Part shown: one piece after another, positions 18,813-28,316 of the stretch
Position numbering within the stretch: the stretch's first letter is position 1
How the letters are laid out: each line of letters starts with the position of its first letter
Assembly (NCBI GenBank): GCA_903880015.1
Contig: CAIRNS010000001.1
Span: 1 to 64,000, forward strand
Direction: 5' to 3'
Length of the DNA: 64,000 nucleotides
Source of the DNA: an uncultured Elusimicrobia bacterium
GTDB lineage: Bacteria > Elusimicrobiota > Endomicrobiia > Endomicrobiales > CAIRNS01
Notes under the pieces: model-generated
Database searches by the model: none
Seen by the model: only the letters and a program-made list of their open reading frames with translations
Told to the model about the DNA's origin: nothing
Made by a program: the position numbers and the translations under genes

Positions 18813-19880
18813 CACAACTTAGGGGGTCACTTTGATGTGGACCGCAAAATTGCCGATATAACCATTCTTGAGGAACAGGCGGCACAAACCGATATCTGGA
18901 ATAATCCATCACGTGCCAAAGAGATACTGGGTCGGTTGAACGCATTAAAAAAATCGGTAGCTCACTGGGAAAAACTTACCAAAGAAGTGAACGATCTTAA
19001 AGATCTTGAGACGCTGGCGGTACAGGAAAAAGATGAAGCTATTATTAAAGATATCGAGATAAGCACTCAAAATATTGCCCGGGAGATTCAACAACTGGAA
19101 ATAGCGACAAAGCTCTCTGGTGAACATGACATCAATAATGCCATAATGGAGATTCATGCCGGCGCGGGAGGGACGGAATCCTGCGATTGGGCGGAAATGC
19201 TGCTTCGTTTGTATATGCGCTGGGCAGAAAAAAAAGGTTTTCAGACAGAAGTTGTCGATATTCTCGATGGTGAGGAAGCAGGCGTTAAAAGCGTAACGCT
19301 GATGATAAAAGGCGAGTACGCCTACGGTCTTTTGCAGTCAGAAGTCGGCGTGCACCGTCTGGTTCGCATTTCACCGTTTGATTCTAACAAACGCCGTCAC
19401 ACTTCGTTTTCTTCCGTTGATGTCATGCCGGAATTGGAAGATGACGCTGAAATTGAAATAGAGGATAAAGACATTCGCATAGACACCTATCGCGCTTCCG
19501 GACATGGCGGACAGTATCTAAATAAAACCGATTCCGCGGTGAGGATTACCCATTTACCGACAAACATCGTAGTCCAATCCCAGAACGAACGGTCACAACT
19601 AAAAAACCGTGTCACGGCCCTGAAACTCCTAAAATCAAGGCTTTATGAGCTTCAGCAGGAAAAACAACGTCAATCAATTGAGAAACACTATGACGAAAAA
19701 GGCACCATTGCCTGGGGCAGCCAGATACGCTCGTATGTATTTATGCCCTACCAGCTTGTCAAGGATCATCGCACCGCTTGTGAAATTCCACAGGTTGATT
19801 TGGTCATGGATGGGGAAATTGATCCCTTTATAGCGGCATATCTTGGTTGGAAGCTGCAAAAAAAACAACAAAAAAGTTAA
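18785..19880 (+). CDS. prfB: Peptide chain release factor 2, with programmed +1 frameshift
   Basis: Zero-frame reading from the ATG at 18785 gives a 16-codon leader ending LTQLRGSL, then an in-frame TGA at 18833-18835. Skipping T18833 joins the leader to the long frame beginning DVDRKIADI and gives about 364 residues, as in E. coli RF2. The GGQ motif that triggers peptidyl-tRNA hydrolysis is present (GHGGQ), as is the stop-codon-reading SPF motif (ISPFDS). The leader overlaps the lnt end. Low RF2 lets ribosomes slip at CTT TGA and make more RF2, so the protein controls its own synthesis. Annotating a GTG start at 18837 would lose the first 17 residues. Confidence 0.96.
18821..18836 (+). promoter_or_regulatory. 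RF2 programmed frameshift signal
   Basis: The sequence AGGGGGTCACTTTGAT carries all classic parts. An internal Shine-Dalgarno-like AGGGGG (18821-18826) comes first. After a 3-base gap and the slippery CTT codon (18830-18832) comes the TGA stop (18833-18835). The spacing equals that of E. coli prfB; the only internal difference is TCA for TAT before CTT. Confidence 0.95.
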
Positions 19881-19975
19881 TATTATGATTCCCTGTCCTT
19901 GTTGAGATTGAATATCTGTCATACCCCTTGAATCCTACCCATTCTGCTTGCTCATCAAATCGCCTATACATTGTT

Positions 19976-20004
19976 TTGACAATCACTTTCTATTGGTATA
20001 TAAT
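19976..20004 (+). promoter_or_regulatory. Consensus promoter before the response regulator operon
   Basis: TTGACA (19976-19981), 17-base spacer, TATAAT (19999-20004): a perfect sigma-70-type promoter. The start of transcription would be near 20011, about 24 bases before the ATG at 20035, with AGGAG at 20024-20028. The 95 bases between prfB and this promoter hold no recognisable terminator. Confidence 0.87.
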
Positions 20005-20034
20005 AATAGAAATATTCTATTTTAGGAGCCTTCT

Positions 20035-20418
20035 ATGGCCAAGGTTATGATTGTTGATGATGACAAAGATGTTATCGAGCTGCTGAGTTTTGTCCTGGAA
20101 AAGGATGGATATACTGTTTTTCGCGCATTCAACGGTCGGGATGCGCTTGAGCAATTAGGTGTATTGCCGAGTGCGCAAATGGTGGTCAAACCTGATGTCG
20201 TTATCTTAGATATTATGATGCCCGAAATTGACGGGTATACAGTGCAGAATAGGATGTCAGAACACGATGAAACGCGTTCAATTCCGATTATAATTCTGAC
20301 CGCTAAAGGATTGATGCGCGACCTGTTTGGATTAGCATCCAATGTCGCAGCCTACATCGACAAACCGTTTGATCCCTCAATGCTTCGCGAGAAAATAAAG
20401 GAATTGGTAAAATCATGA
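20035..20418 (+). CDS. Receiver-only (CheY-like) response regulator
   Basis: 127 residues, one receiver domain and no output domain. Acidic pocket D8-D9-D10, phosphoacceptor D59 (VVILDIMMP), T89 (IILTA) and K110 (IDKPF) are all present, so it should be phosphorylated. Such proteins relay signals by protein contact, for example to flagellar, pilus or kinase partners. No histidine kinase lies in the window. It is the first gene after a consensus promoter and overlaps lysS by ATGA, so it is translated together with a housekeeping tRNA synthetase. Function unknown; a role in twitching motility is possible because pilus genes lie about 30 kb away, but nothing links them directly. Confidence 0.85.
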   Translation: MAKVMIVDDDKDVIELLSFVLEKDGYTVFRAFNGRDALEQLGVLPSAQMVVKPDVVILDIMMPEIDGYTVQNRMSEHDETRSIPIIILTAKGLMRDLFGLASNVAAYIDKPFDPSMLREKIKELVKS

Positions 20419-21872
20419 TTGAACCAGTTACGGTCCCGTTAGACCAGATTGTTGAACTACGAAAAGAAAAACTGCAAAAGCTCATTGCGGTGGGTATCAA
20501 TGCTTATCCGACAGCGTTTGCCATCGATTCTCAGATTAGCGGCGTTCATGAACGCTTTGCGAACCTGGAAACGGGAGTGATTGGCGAAGGTGTTGTAACT
20601 GTCGCCGGACGCTTGATATCGCGGCGAGAAATGGGAAAAGCGGCTTTTGCTGATATCAGTGATGTTTCGGGAAAAATTCAGTTGTATTTCAAAACCGACA
20701 AACTGGGCGCTGATTCGTTTAAGTTATTTAAAGAACTTATTGATATTTCTGATTTTCTCGGCGTAACCGGAAGCCCGTTCCGCACAAGAACCGGGGAACT
20801 CAGCATTATGGTGGAAAAATGGACGCTACTCACCAAATCATTGCGCCCTTTGCCGGAGAAATGGCATGGATTAAAGGATACTGAAACCAGATACCGCCAA
20901 CGCTACTTGGATTTGATAGCAAATGCTGAAGTAAAAGCAGTTTTTATAAAGCGTTCTCAAATTGTCTCCGCGATTCGTGCCGAACTTGAATCGCGAGGAT
21001 TTTTGGAAGTGGAGACGCCGGTCATGCAGGTTCTTGCCGGAGGTGCGGCGGCGAAGCCCTTTGTTACGCATCATAACGCCTTGAATATGGATTTGTTTCT
21101 GCGCATCGCTCCTGAACTGTATCTAAAGCGACTGGTTGTGGGTGGCATTGACCGGGTATTTGAGATCGGTCGTAATTTCCGCAATGAAGGCATTGACCGC
21201 AATCATAACCCGGAATTCACGATGCTTGAGTTGTATCAAGCGTATGTAGATTACCATGAAATGATGAACATATGCGAAACGCTTATTGTGGCTGCAGCGC
21301 GACGAATCGGCGCCGATATTGCAGTTCCTTTCCGGCGCGCGCGATTGTTCGATTTGCTCAAGGATGCGACCGGCATAGACATGAAGCCGATGGTGGGGAC
21401 CGGTGAGCTCACAAAACTGATTCCACAATTCAAGCTTGATTTGCCGATGAATGCACCCGAGAAAAAGATTTTGGACCATCTGTTTGATGAAACGGTTGTT
21501 AAAGGGCTAACCTCACCGACTTTTGTCATGGACTATCCGGCCGTTTTTTCGCCTTTGGCTAAAGCAAAGCCCGATGACCCGTCTATAGCCGAACGCTTCG
21601 AACTCTACATAAACGGCATGGAAATTGCCAATGCCTATTCCGAGCTCAACGACCCTCAAGAGCAACGCAAACGCTTTGAACAGCAGATGGACGCAAAAAA
21701 GCACGGTGATGACGAAACGGAACCTTTTGATGAGGATTTTGTGACCGCATTGGAGCATGGGTTGCCACCGACCGGCGGACTGGGTATTGGTATTGACCGA
21801 CTGGTGATGGTGCTGGCAAATGTCGATTCAGTACGGGAAGTTATTCTTTTCCCGATAATGCGACCTGAATAA
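20415..21872 (+). CDS. lysS: Lysyl-tRNA synthetase (class II)
   Basis: 485 residues, full length. The N-terminal OB-fold anticodon domain ([19 protein letters not shown]) is followed by the class II core: motif 1 near [13 protein letters not shown], motif 2 [20 protein letters not shown], motif 3 [14 protein letters not shown]. The ATGA overlap with the response regulator gives translational coupling. In E. coli prfB and lysS are also neighbours; here the regulator gene sits between them. lolC/E begins directly after the stop codon. Confidence 0.97.
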   Translation: MIEPVTVPLDQIVELRKEKLQKLIAVGINAYPTAFAIDSQISGVHERFANLETGVIGEGVVTVAGRLISRREMGKAAFADISDVSGKIQLYFKTDKLGADSFKLFKELIDISDFLGVTGSPFRTRTGELSIMVEKWTLLTKSLRPLPEKWHGLKDTETRYRQRYLDLIANAEVKAVFIKRSQIVSAIRAELESRGFLEVETPVMQVLAGGAAAKPFVTHHNALNMDLFLRIAPELYLKRLVVGGIDRVFEIGRNFRNEGIDRNHNPEFTMLELYQAYVDYHEMMNICETLIVAAARRIGADIAVPFRRARLFDLLKDATGIDMKPMVGTGELTKLIPQFKLDLPMNAPEKKILDHLFDETVVKGLTSPTFVMDYPAVFSPLAKAKPDDPSIAERFELYINGMEIANAYSELNDPQEQRKRFEQQMDAKKHGDDETEPFDEDFVTALEHGLPPTGGLGIGIDRLVMVLANVDSVREVILFPIMRPE

Positions 21873-23075
21873 ATGAATACAGAACTATTTATTGCCTGGC
21901 GGTACCTCAAAGCGCGCCGCAAAGGTTTTTTCTCAGTGTTAACAACGCTTATTGCCGTAGGTGGCATAACGCTGGGAGTAGCGGCTTTAATTATCACCCT
22001 TGCGGTGATGACTGGATTTCACCGAGATATTCGCGAAAAGATTTTGGGTATTCAACCGCATATTGTGGTCACTAAAGACCAGCAGTTTCCGCTGTATAGT
22101 TATGACGCTCTTAGCCGGCAAATCGCCGGGACCCCGGATATAATCGCAACGGCACCGTTTGTGTATGGTCAGATTATTCTCAGACACAAACAAAATGTAG
22201 TAGGGGCGGTTATAAAAGGCATTGATCTTGATGCGGAAGACCGCCTGGTTCAGCTTCGTAAGACCTTTTTAGGTCCCGGTGCTGTCGATCTCACTGCTAG
22301 GACTATTGTAATCGGCGAGGAACTCGCACGAACATTGGGGGTTCGCCCGGGAGATGATGTTATATTAATGTCACCGGGGCAGTTTACCGCAATTCCGAAA
22401 ATGTATCAATTCACCGTTTTAAAACTCTTTCATTCGGGGATGTTCGAATATGATGCGACGCTGGCGTTTGTGCCCCTCCTCGACGCCCAGGAACTCTTCG
22501 GTATTACCGGCGGGGTATCCGGCATCGGTGTTGCCGTCAGCGACAGCGACCACGCCGCAGATGTAGCACAACGACTCCAGAAAGATCTTTCTTACCCCTA
22601 TATGGTCCGTTCTTGGGACCGGATGAACAAAAATCTTTTTGCGGCGCTCAAACTGGAAAAAACAATGATGTTCATAATATTAACGCTTATCATCGTAGTT
22701 GCGGCGTTTAATATCGTTTCCAATCTTTTGTTGATGACCATCGAAAAATCGCGCGAGATGGGGATTCTTTCTGCAATGGGATATGACAGAGGGCGGATTG
22801 CCCGGATATTTATGTTTGAGGGCTTGATGCTCGGGATAAGCGGCATTATCACCGGAACGGTGCTGGGGACAGGGCTCAGCTTGATTCTGAAGAAATATCA
22901 ATTTATCCATTTGCCTCCAGATGTATACTATCTCGACGCTTTGCCGGTACGGATAGTTCCGGGCGATATCAGTATGATTGTTGTCGCTGCGTTGATTATA
23001 ACGGTTGCTGCCGCTGTTTATCCCGCATATCAAGTTATGAAACTCGACCCGGTTGAGGCAATCCGCTATGGATAA
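21873..23075 (+). CDS. lolE: Lipoprotein-releasing ABC transporter permease (LolC/LolE type)
   Basis: 400 residues. FtsX-like permease with four membrane segments: one after residue 20 (VGGITLGVAALIITLAV), then a large periplasmic domain, then three near the C terminus. The motif SLEKTMMFIILTLIIVVAAF-like stretch and the ending MKLDPVEAIRYG are typical of LolC/E. With LolD it extracts outer-membrane lipoproteins from the inner membrane. Only one permease gene is present, so it may form a homodimer or serve both LolC and LolE roles. The start codon directly follows the lysS stop. Confidence 0.9.
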   Translation: MNTELFIAWRYLKARRKGFFSVLTTLIAVGGITLGVAALIITLAVMTGFHRDIREKILGIQPHIVVTKDQQFPLYSYDALSRQIAGTPDIIATAPFVYGQIILRHKQNVVGAVIKGIDLDAEDRLVQLRKTFLGPGAVDLTARTIVIGEELARTLGVRPGDDVILMSPGQFTAIPKMYQFTVLKLFHSGMFEYDATLAFVPLLDAQELFGITGGVSGIGVAVSDSDHAADVAQRLQKDLSYPYMVRSWDRMNKNLFAALKLEKTMMFIILTLIIVVAAFNIVSNLLLMTIEKSREMGILSAMGYDRGRIARIFMFEGLMLGISGIITGTVLGTGLSLILKKYQFIHLPPDVYYLDALPVRIVPGDISMIVVAALIITVAAAVYPAYQVMKLDPVEAIRYG

Positions 23076-23077
23076 CC

Positions 23078-23764
23078 ATGAAAATTACGCTTGAGAAAGT
23101 TACTAAGTCATATCAGCCGGCTGCCGGAGCTGAAGTAAATGCGTTGACTGCCGTGACAACCTCTTTTGACGCCGGCGCGGTTACCGCCATTGTCGGTCCG
23201 TCGGGTGCGGGGAAAAGCACCCTTTTACACATCATTGGGCTTATGGACCGCCCGACACAGGGTGGCGTTTATTTTGATTCAGTCGATTGTTCCGGGCTGG
23301 GTGAATTTCGCAAAGCAGAATTGCGCCGCGAGAAAATCGGATTTTTATTCCAGATGCACTATTTACTCCCGGATTTCACTGTATATGAAAATGTATTGCT
23401 CCCTTTGTGGGACGAGAAACACAAGCATTTTGAGCGGGCGGAATCATTGCTCTCTCAATTGGGTATACACGGTCGCAAGAACCATCTTCCGCACGAACTT
23501 TCCGGCGGAGAACAACAACGCGCGGCGCTTGCCCGGGCATTGATCAACGAGCCGTCACTGCTCCTTGCGGACGAACCGACCGGAAACCTAGACACCGTGA
23601 CCGGCGCCCGGGTGCAGGATATTATGTTTGAAGAGTGCCGCAAACGACACATGACAGTTATTTTGGTGACCCATCAAGAATCGCTGGCTAAAAAAGCTGA
23701 CCGTATCATCACCCTGCGGGATGGTATAATAACGGAGGATACAGAGAATGAAAATTTATCTTGA
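23078..23764 (+). CDS. lolD: Lipoprotein-releasing ABC transporter ATPase
   Basis: 228 residues. Walker A GPSGAGKST at 40-48, Q-loop FLFQMHYLLPDFT, signature LSGGEQQRAALARAL, Walker B LLLADEPTG, H-loop VTHQ. The LHHLLPDF-type Q-loop is typical of the LolD/MacB branch. It follows the permease by two bases and overlaps the aminotransferase gene by 17 bases. Confidence 0.93.
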   Translation: MKITLEKVTKSYQPAAGAEVNALTAVTTSFDAGAVTAIVGPSGAGKSTLLHIIGLMDRPTQGGVYFDSVDCSGLGEFRKAELRREKIGFLFQMHYLLPDFTVYENVLLPLWDEKHKHFERAESLLSQLGIHGRKNHLPHELSGGEQQRAALARALINEPSLLLADEPTGNLDTVTGARVQDIMFEECRKRHMTVILVTHQESLAKKADRIITLRDGIITEDTENENLS

Positions 23765-24626
23765 CGGAAAAATGCTCGAAAAGGAAGATGCCAAAATATC
23801 GGTCTTCGATCATGGTCTTCTCTATGGCGATGGTGTTTTTGAAGGAATCAGGGCGTATAACGGGAGAGTATTCCGCTTGCGTGAACATATTGACCGCATA
23901 TATAACTCTGCCCGTGCAATCGATCTTGTTGTTCCTTTATCGAAAAAAGACATTGGCATAGCCGTTCTTGATACTTTGCGGGCCAACAAACTTAAAGATG
24001 GTTACATCCGCTTAGTGGTAACTCGCGGAGCGGGAGATTTAGGCCTTGACCCACAAAAATGCGAAAAGGCAACAATATTTATTATTGCCGATAAAATTAA
24101 ACTGTATCCTGAAGAGTTCTACACCAACGGGTTATCCGTAGTGACTACATCGGTCCGCCGGACAATGCCGGATGCTTTAAGCCCCTGCATCAAGTCGCTT
24201 AATTATCTCAATAATATCATGGCAAAACTTGACGCTATCCGTGCGGGAGTCCCTGAAGCGATTATGCTTAACTCTGCTGGCTATGTTGCCGAATGCACTG
24301 GCGACAATATCTTTATCCTTAAAGAGAATACCCTGTTTACACCCCCGTCATGGGTTGGGGCTCTTGAGGGGATTACCCGCGGCGCTGTCATGGAAATCGC
24401 CCGCAACAAGCTAAAATTGGCAATTAAAGAGGATGTCTTTACCCAATATCATGTATACACCGCTGACGAATGTTTTCTGACGGGGACTGCAGCGGAAGTT
24501 GTCCCTGTGGTCAAAGTAGACGGCAGAATAATCGGCGATGGAAATCCGGGAAAAACGACACTGCGCCTTATCAAAGAGTTCAAAGAACTTACCCGCCTTA
24601 CCGGCGTGCCCATTTATGAAAAATAA
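23748..24626 (+). CDS. ilvE: Branched-chain amino acid aminotransferase (class IV)
   Basis: 292 residues of fold-type IV PLP enzymes. Signature GLLYGDGVFEGIRAYNGRVF near the N terminus and PLP lysine K149 (IKSLNYLNN). The substrate loop ECTGDNIFILK and the C-terminal FLTGTAAEVVPV are also present. The EGIRAY form favours branched-chain aminotransferase over D-amino-acid transaminase or aminodeoxychorismate lyase, but these are hard to separate by eye. ATG at 23748 is preceded by ACGGAGGAT. No other branched-chain pathway genes are near. Confidence 0.83.
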   Translation: MKIYLDGKMLEKEDAKISVFDHGLLYGDGVFEGIRAYNGRVFRLREHIDRIYNSARAIDLVVPLSKKDIGIAVLDTLRANKLKDGYIRLVVTRGAGDLGLDPQKCEKATIFIIADKIKLYPEEFYTNGLSVVTTSVRRTMPDALSPCIKSLNYLNNIMAKLDAIRAGVPEAIMLNSAGYVAECTGDNIFILKENTLFTPPSWVGALEGITRGAVMEIARNKLKLAIKEDVFTQYHVYTADECFLTGTAAEVVPVVKVDGRIIGDGNPGKTTLRLIKEFKELTRLTGVPIYEK

Positions 24627-25797
24627 TGTATTAAAACCGAACAAACTAAAAGGCGTTAATCTCGGCGGCTGGTTGCTGATGGAGGGGTATATCCTTCGCG
24701 GCAGGAATATTGCCGAACAGGTATTTAAAAAACAGTTTACGCAGATTAATGGCGATCGCGCATTAAAAGTGTTTGAACGGAAATTCAGAGATGCTTTTAT
24801 TACGCAAAAGGATTTTTCTCGTATCGCCGCAATGGGTGCTACTGTTGTGCGGGTGCCGTTCAACTGCCGGTTAATAGAAACATCCCCGTATCATTTTTCA
24901 TCAGCCGGGCTTTCTTATTTGATTCGTGCTCTTGATTGGGCACGCGACAACAAACTAAAGATAATCCTTGATCTCCATGCCGCCGCGGGGTCGCAAAACG
25001 CTGATTGGCATGGCGATAGCTTGGGAAAAGCCCTTTTGTGGGAGAATGCTTCTTTTCGTGAAAGAACATATGCACTGTGGGAGTACATCGTTGCCGGTGT
25101 AAAGGATCATCCCGCTTTGCACGGATATGATGTCTTAAATGAGCCGGTTTTGGATAAAAAGAATATCTCCCGGTTGACCGGATTTTACCGTGAAGCAGTC
25201 AGACGCATTAAGGCAATCGATAATACTCATGTGATTTACCTTGAAGGGAACACCTGGGCTCAGCAGATCGATTTTCTCGCCGATATTATAGACGACGGTG
25301 TAGCGGTCAGCATCCATGCCTATCAGCCACTAACATACACTTTTAACTATACGCCGGGCGTTCTGTATCCGGGAAAGATCGAAAACGAGCGCTGGCGCAG
25401 CTCTAAAATAGCGGCATACATGGAGCCGTATGCGAAATTCTCACAAAAGCACAATGTTGAGATTTTCGTGGGGGAATTTGGCATTAACTGGCGCGGTGGG
25501 CATTTTGGAGAGCTTAACTGGGTTGACGATATTCTTTCTGCATTTGATGATTTTGGATTTAGCTATACCTATTGGACCTACAAAGCGGTCGCGAACAATG
25601 TTTTCCCTGACGGCATATATCAATATATGCCTAATAGTCCCTTTGTTCGCCGCGAGGGACCGGTTTATGGCTGGGAGACCTATCCTACCGCATGGAAAAA
25701 GAACCATGCAGCTATTATCGACGCTCTTAAAACGGACACATATACAAAGAACGCTGCTTTGGTGCAACTGCTAAAAAAACATTTTACCCTGAGATAA
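24616..25797 (+). CDS. Glycoside hydrolase family 5 protein without signal peptide
   Basis: 393 residues from the ATG at 24616, overlapping the aminotransferase by 11 bases; the frame is open 78 bases further upstream but lies inside the previous gene. Start KGVNLGGWLLMEG resembles exo-beta-1,3-glucanase and cellulase members. Acid/base E176 (YDVLNEPV) and nucleophile E287 (IFVGEFGINW) are present, with HAYQPL and the WTYKA segments completing a TIM barrel. There is no signal peptide or membrane anchor, so the enzyme should be cytoplasmic, unlike most GH5 enzymes. A role in turnover of an internal or imported beta-glucan is possible. Substrate unknown. Confidence 0.85.
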   Translation: MKNNVLKPNKLKGVNLGGWLLMEGYILRGRNIAEQVFKKQFTQINGDRALKVFERKFRDAFITQKDFSRIAAMGATVVRVPFNCRLIETSPYHFSSAGLSYLIRALDWARDNKLKIILDLHAAAGSQNADWHGDSLGKALLWENASFRERTYALWEYIVAGVKDHPALHGYDVLNEPVLDKKNISRLTGFYREAVRRIKAIDNTHVIYLEGNTWAQQIDFLADIIDDGVAVSIHAYQPLTYTFNYTPGVLYPGKIENERWRSSKIAAYMEPYAKFSQKHNVEIFVGEFGINWRGGHFGELNWVDDILSAFDDFGFSYTYWTYKAVANNVFPDGIYQYMPNSPFVRREGPVYGWETYPTAWKKNHAAIIDALKTDTYTKNAALVQLLKKHFTLR

Positions 25798-25835
25798 GGA
25801 TACGATGCTTCCTAATCGGGGAAATTGAGGTAAAC

Positions 25836-28316
25836 ATGTCGAACCGATTTTCTGAGCATGTTCAGCGGGTCATCATTATCGCACAGGACGAATCAAAGCG
25901 TCTCAATCACGATTATGTGGGCACGGAACATATACTTCTGGGACTTATTGCACTGGGCGAAGGGGTGGCCGCTAAAGTACTGGGCTCTTTGGGCGTTGAT
26001 GTAGGAAAAGTCCGCGTTGAAGTTGAGAAACTTGTCGGTACCGGTGACAATGTTATGCTCTTGGGGGAAATCCCGTTTACGCCGCGCGCAAAGAAAGTGC
26101 TTGAACTGGCAGTTGACGAAGCGCAAACACTGAGGCATGCGTATGTAGGGACGGAGCATATTTTGCTGGGCATCCTCAGAGAAGAGGAAGGCATTGCTGC
26201 CCGTGTGCTTGAAAATCTTGGCGTTCACCTCGCCGATGTCCGCGAAGAAGTTGTCAATCTTTTGTCTGAGGAAGCTGTTTCTGTAGATGAAAAAACCTCA
26301 GATCAGCCCCGGGGAAAATCAAAAACCCCTAATCTCGACGAATTCGGGCGGGACCTTACCTCATTTGCCCGCAATGATAAACTTGATCCCGTCATTGGGC
26401 GGGACGAGGAAATAGAGCGATTGGTGCAGATACTTACCCGCCGTACAAAGAACAATCCCGTACTTATCGGCGATCCCGGCGTCGGAAAAACAGCGATAGT
26501 TGAAGGTTTGGCTCAGAGAATTGCATCCGGCGATGTGCCTGAGATACTGGCCGGCAAGCGCGTTATGACGCTGGATTTACCCGCGGTTATTGCGGGAACG
26601 AAATACCGCGGTGAGTTTGAACAGCGCATAAAAAACATCATGGAAGAAATCCGGCGGGCAAAAAATCAAATCATTTTGTTTATTGACGAACTCCATACCG
26701 TCATCGGCGCCGGAGCTGCGGAAGGCGCGATTGATGCATCAAATATGCTTAAACCAGCACTGTCGCGGGGAGAACTGCAGTGTATCGGGGCGACGACCAT
26801 TGATGAATATCGCAAACATATTGAACACGATGCTGCTCTTGAACGGCGTTTTCAACCTATCGTCGTAGAACCGCCGAGTGTTTCAGAAACAATTGCCATA
26901 TTGAGCGGGCTTAAAGAGCGCTATGAAGCTCATCATAAGGTTACCTACACCGAAGCTGCGCTCATCGCCGCCGCGCAATTGTCCGACCGCTATATCTCAG
27001 ACCGGAACCTTCCTGACAAAGCCATTGATTTGATCGATGAAGCCGGGGCAAAAATGCGCCTTTATTCGACGCGTATTCCGCAGGACATAAAACTAAAAGA
27101 AGAACACCTCACTGCGCTTGTTGCCGATAAAGAGCGCTGCATTGCCGACCAGGACTACGAGAAGGCAGCACGGTTGCGCGATACTGAGAAGGAACTAAAA
27201 AAGACCATTGATAATGAGAAGAAGCAATGGCGGGTGACCCGTGACGAAGTGTGGCCTGAAATTCATCCCGAAGATATTGCGCAGGTAGTGAGCACATGGA
27301 CCAAAGTCCCCTTGACCCGACTGACTGAGACAGAATCAGAGAAGCTTCTGCATATGGAAGAAGAATTGCGCAAACGCATTGTCGGGCAGGATGAAGCGAT
27401 TAAAGCCGTTTCACAGGCGATTCGACGCAGCCGCACGGGACTTAAGGATCCGTTCAAGCCCATAGGCAGCTTTATTTTTCTCGGCCCGACCGGTGTGGGA
27501 AAAACTGAACTTGCGCGCGCTCTTGCAGAGTTTCTTTTCAGCGATCCGAGTGCTTTAATCCGCGTTGACATGTCGGAATTCATGGAAAAGTTTTCTGTCT
27601 CCCGCTTAATCGGCGCCCCCCCTGGATATGTTGGATACGAAGAAGGGGGACAATTGACCGAACAGGTCCGCCGTAAACCGTATTCTGTCGTTTTACTCGA
27701 TGAAATAGAAAAAGCCAATCCCGATGTATTTAATATCCTATTGCAAATCATGGATGCCGGCGTGTTGACTGATAATCTTGGGCACAAGGTTAGTTTTAAG
27801 AATACCATCATTATCATGACATCCAATGTCGGCGCGCGCCTTATATCAAAAGGAAAGTCGCTCGGTTTTCTCGTCCAGGAAGATATGCAGGGTGATTATT
27901 CTACAATGAAAGATACAGTTACAGAAGAGGTAAAAAAGGCGTTTAATCCTGAGTTTATGAATCGGATTGATGAATTGATCGTATTTCATCCGCTGGGCCG
28001 TCCTGAAATGAGCAAGATACTCGAACTTATGGTAGAACGCCACAGAGAAAAAATTGCTGCGCTGGGATTTTCAGTTGTATTAAGCGATGAGGCAAAAGAA
28101 TTTCTTCTCGAAAAAGGATTTGATCCTCAGTACGGAGCGCGGCCTCTGGCACGCGTTTTGCAGAGGTATCTCGACGACGCGCTGGCGGAAGAAATATTAT
28201 CTAAACGCTTTAGCTCGTTGCGGCAAAACGGGTTAATCTGTCTGGAAGTGCATCTAGACCCTGTTACCAAGGGGTTTGAATTTCGCCAGAAAGATGCGAC
28301 TGAAGTTGCGTTCTGA
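25836..28316 (+). CDS. clpC: ATP-dependent Clp protease ATP-binding subunit ClpC
   Basis: 826 residues. Two N-terminal Clp repeats ([18 protein letters not shown] and [18 protein letters not shown]), the first AAA+ module ([15 protein letters not shown]), then a UVR-type middle region ([20 protein letters not shown]). The second AAA+ module follows ([18 protein letters not shown]) and the C-terminal domain. The short middle region marks it as ClpC rather than ClpB. It unfolds substrates for ClpP. ClpP and McsAB are not in the window. Its stop overlaps the tamB start by one base. Confidence 0.94.
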   Translation: MSNRFSEHVQRVIIIAQDESKRLNHDYVGTEHILLGLIALGEGVAAKVLGSLGVDVGKVRVEVEKLVGTGDNVMLLGEIPFTPRAKKVLELAVDEAQTLRHAYVGTEHILLGILREEEGIAARVLENLGVHLADVREEVVNLLSEEAVSVDEKTSDQPRGKSKTPNLDEFGRDLTSFARNDKLDPVIGRDEEIERLVQILTRRTKNNPVLIGDPGVGKTAIVEGLAQRIASGDVPEILAGKRVMTLDLPAVIAGTKYRGEFEQRIKNIMEEIRRAKNQIILFIDELHTVIGAGAAEGAIDASNMLKPALSRGELQCIGATTIDEYRKHIEHDAALERRFQPIVVEPPSVSETIAILSGLKERYEAHHKVTYTEAALIAAAQLSDRYISDRNLPDKAIDLIDEAGAKMRLYSTRIPQDIKLKEEHLTALVADKERCIADQDYEKAARLRDTEKELKKTIDNEKKQWRVTRDEVWPEIHPEDIAQVVSTWTKVPLTRLTETESEKLLHMEEELRKRIVGQDEAIKAVSQAIRRSRTGLKDPFKPIGSFIFLGPTGVGKTELARALAEFLFSDPSALIRVDMSEFMEKFSVSRLIGAPPGYVGYEEGGQLTEQVRRKPYSVVLLDEIEKANPDVFNILLQIMDAGVLTDNLGHKVSFKNTIIIMTSNVGARLISKGKSLGFLVQEDMQGDYSTMKDTVTEEVKKAFNPEFMNRIDELIVFHPLGRPEMSKILELMVERHREKIAALGFSVVLSDEAKEFLLEKGFDPQYGARPLARVLQRYLDDALAEEILSKRFSSLRQNGLICLEVHLDPVTKGFEFRQKDATEVAF

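Noticed and set aside
18837-19880. prfB as a normal gene starting at GTG 18837
   Set aside because: The upstream leader, AGGGGG and CTT TGA match the RF2 frameshift site; the N terminus aligns only if the leader is included.
27263-27826. 187-residue reading frame on the - strand inside clpC
   Set aside because: Antisense shadow of the conserved second AAA+ module; Ser/Arg-rich composition typical of reverse reading.
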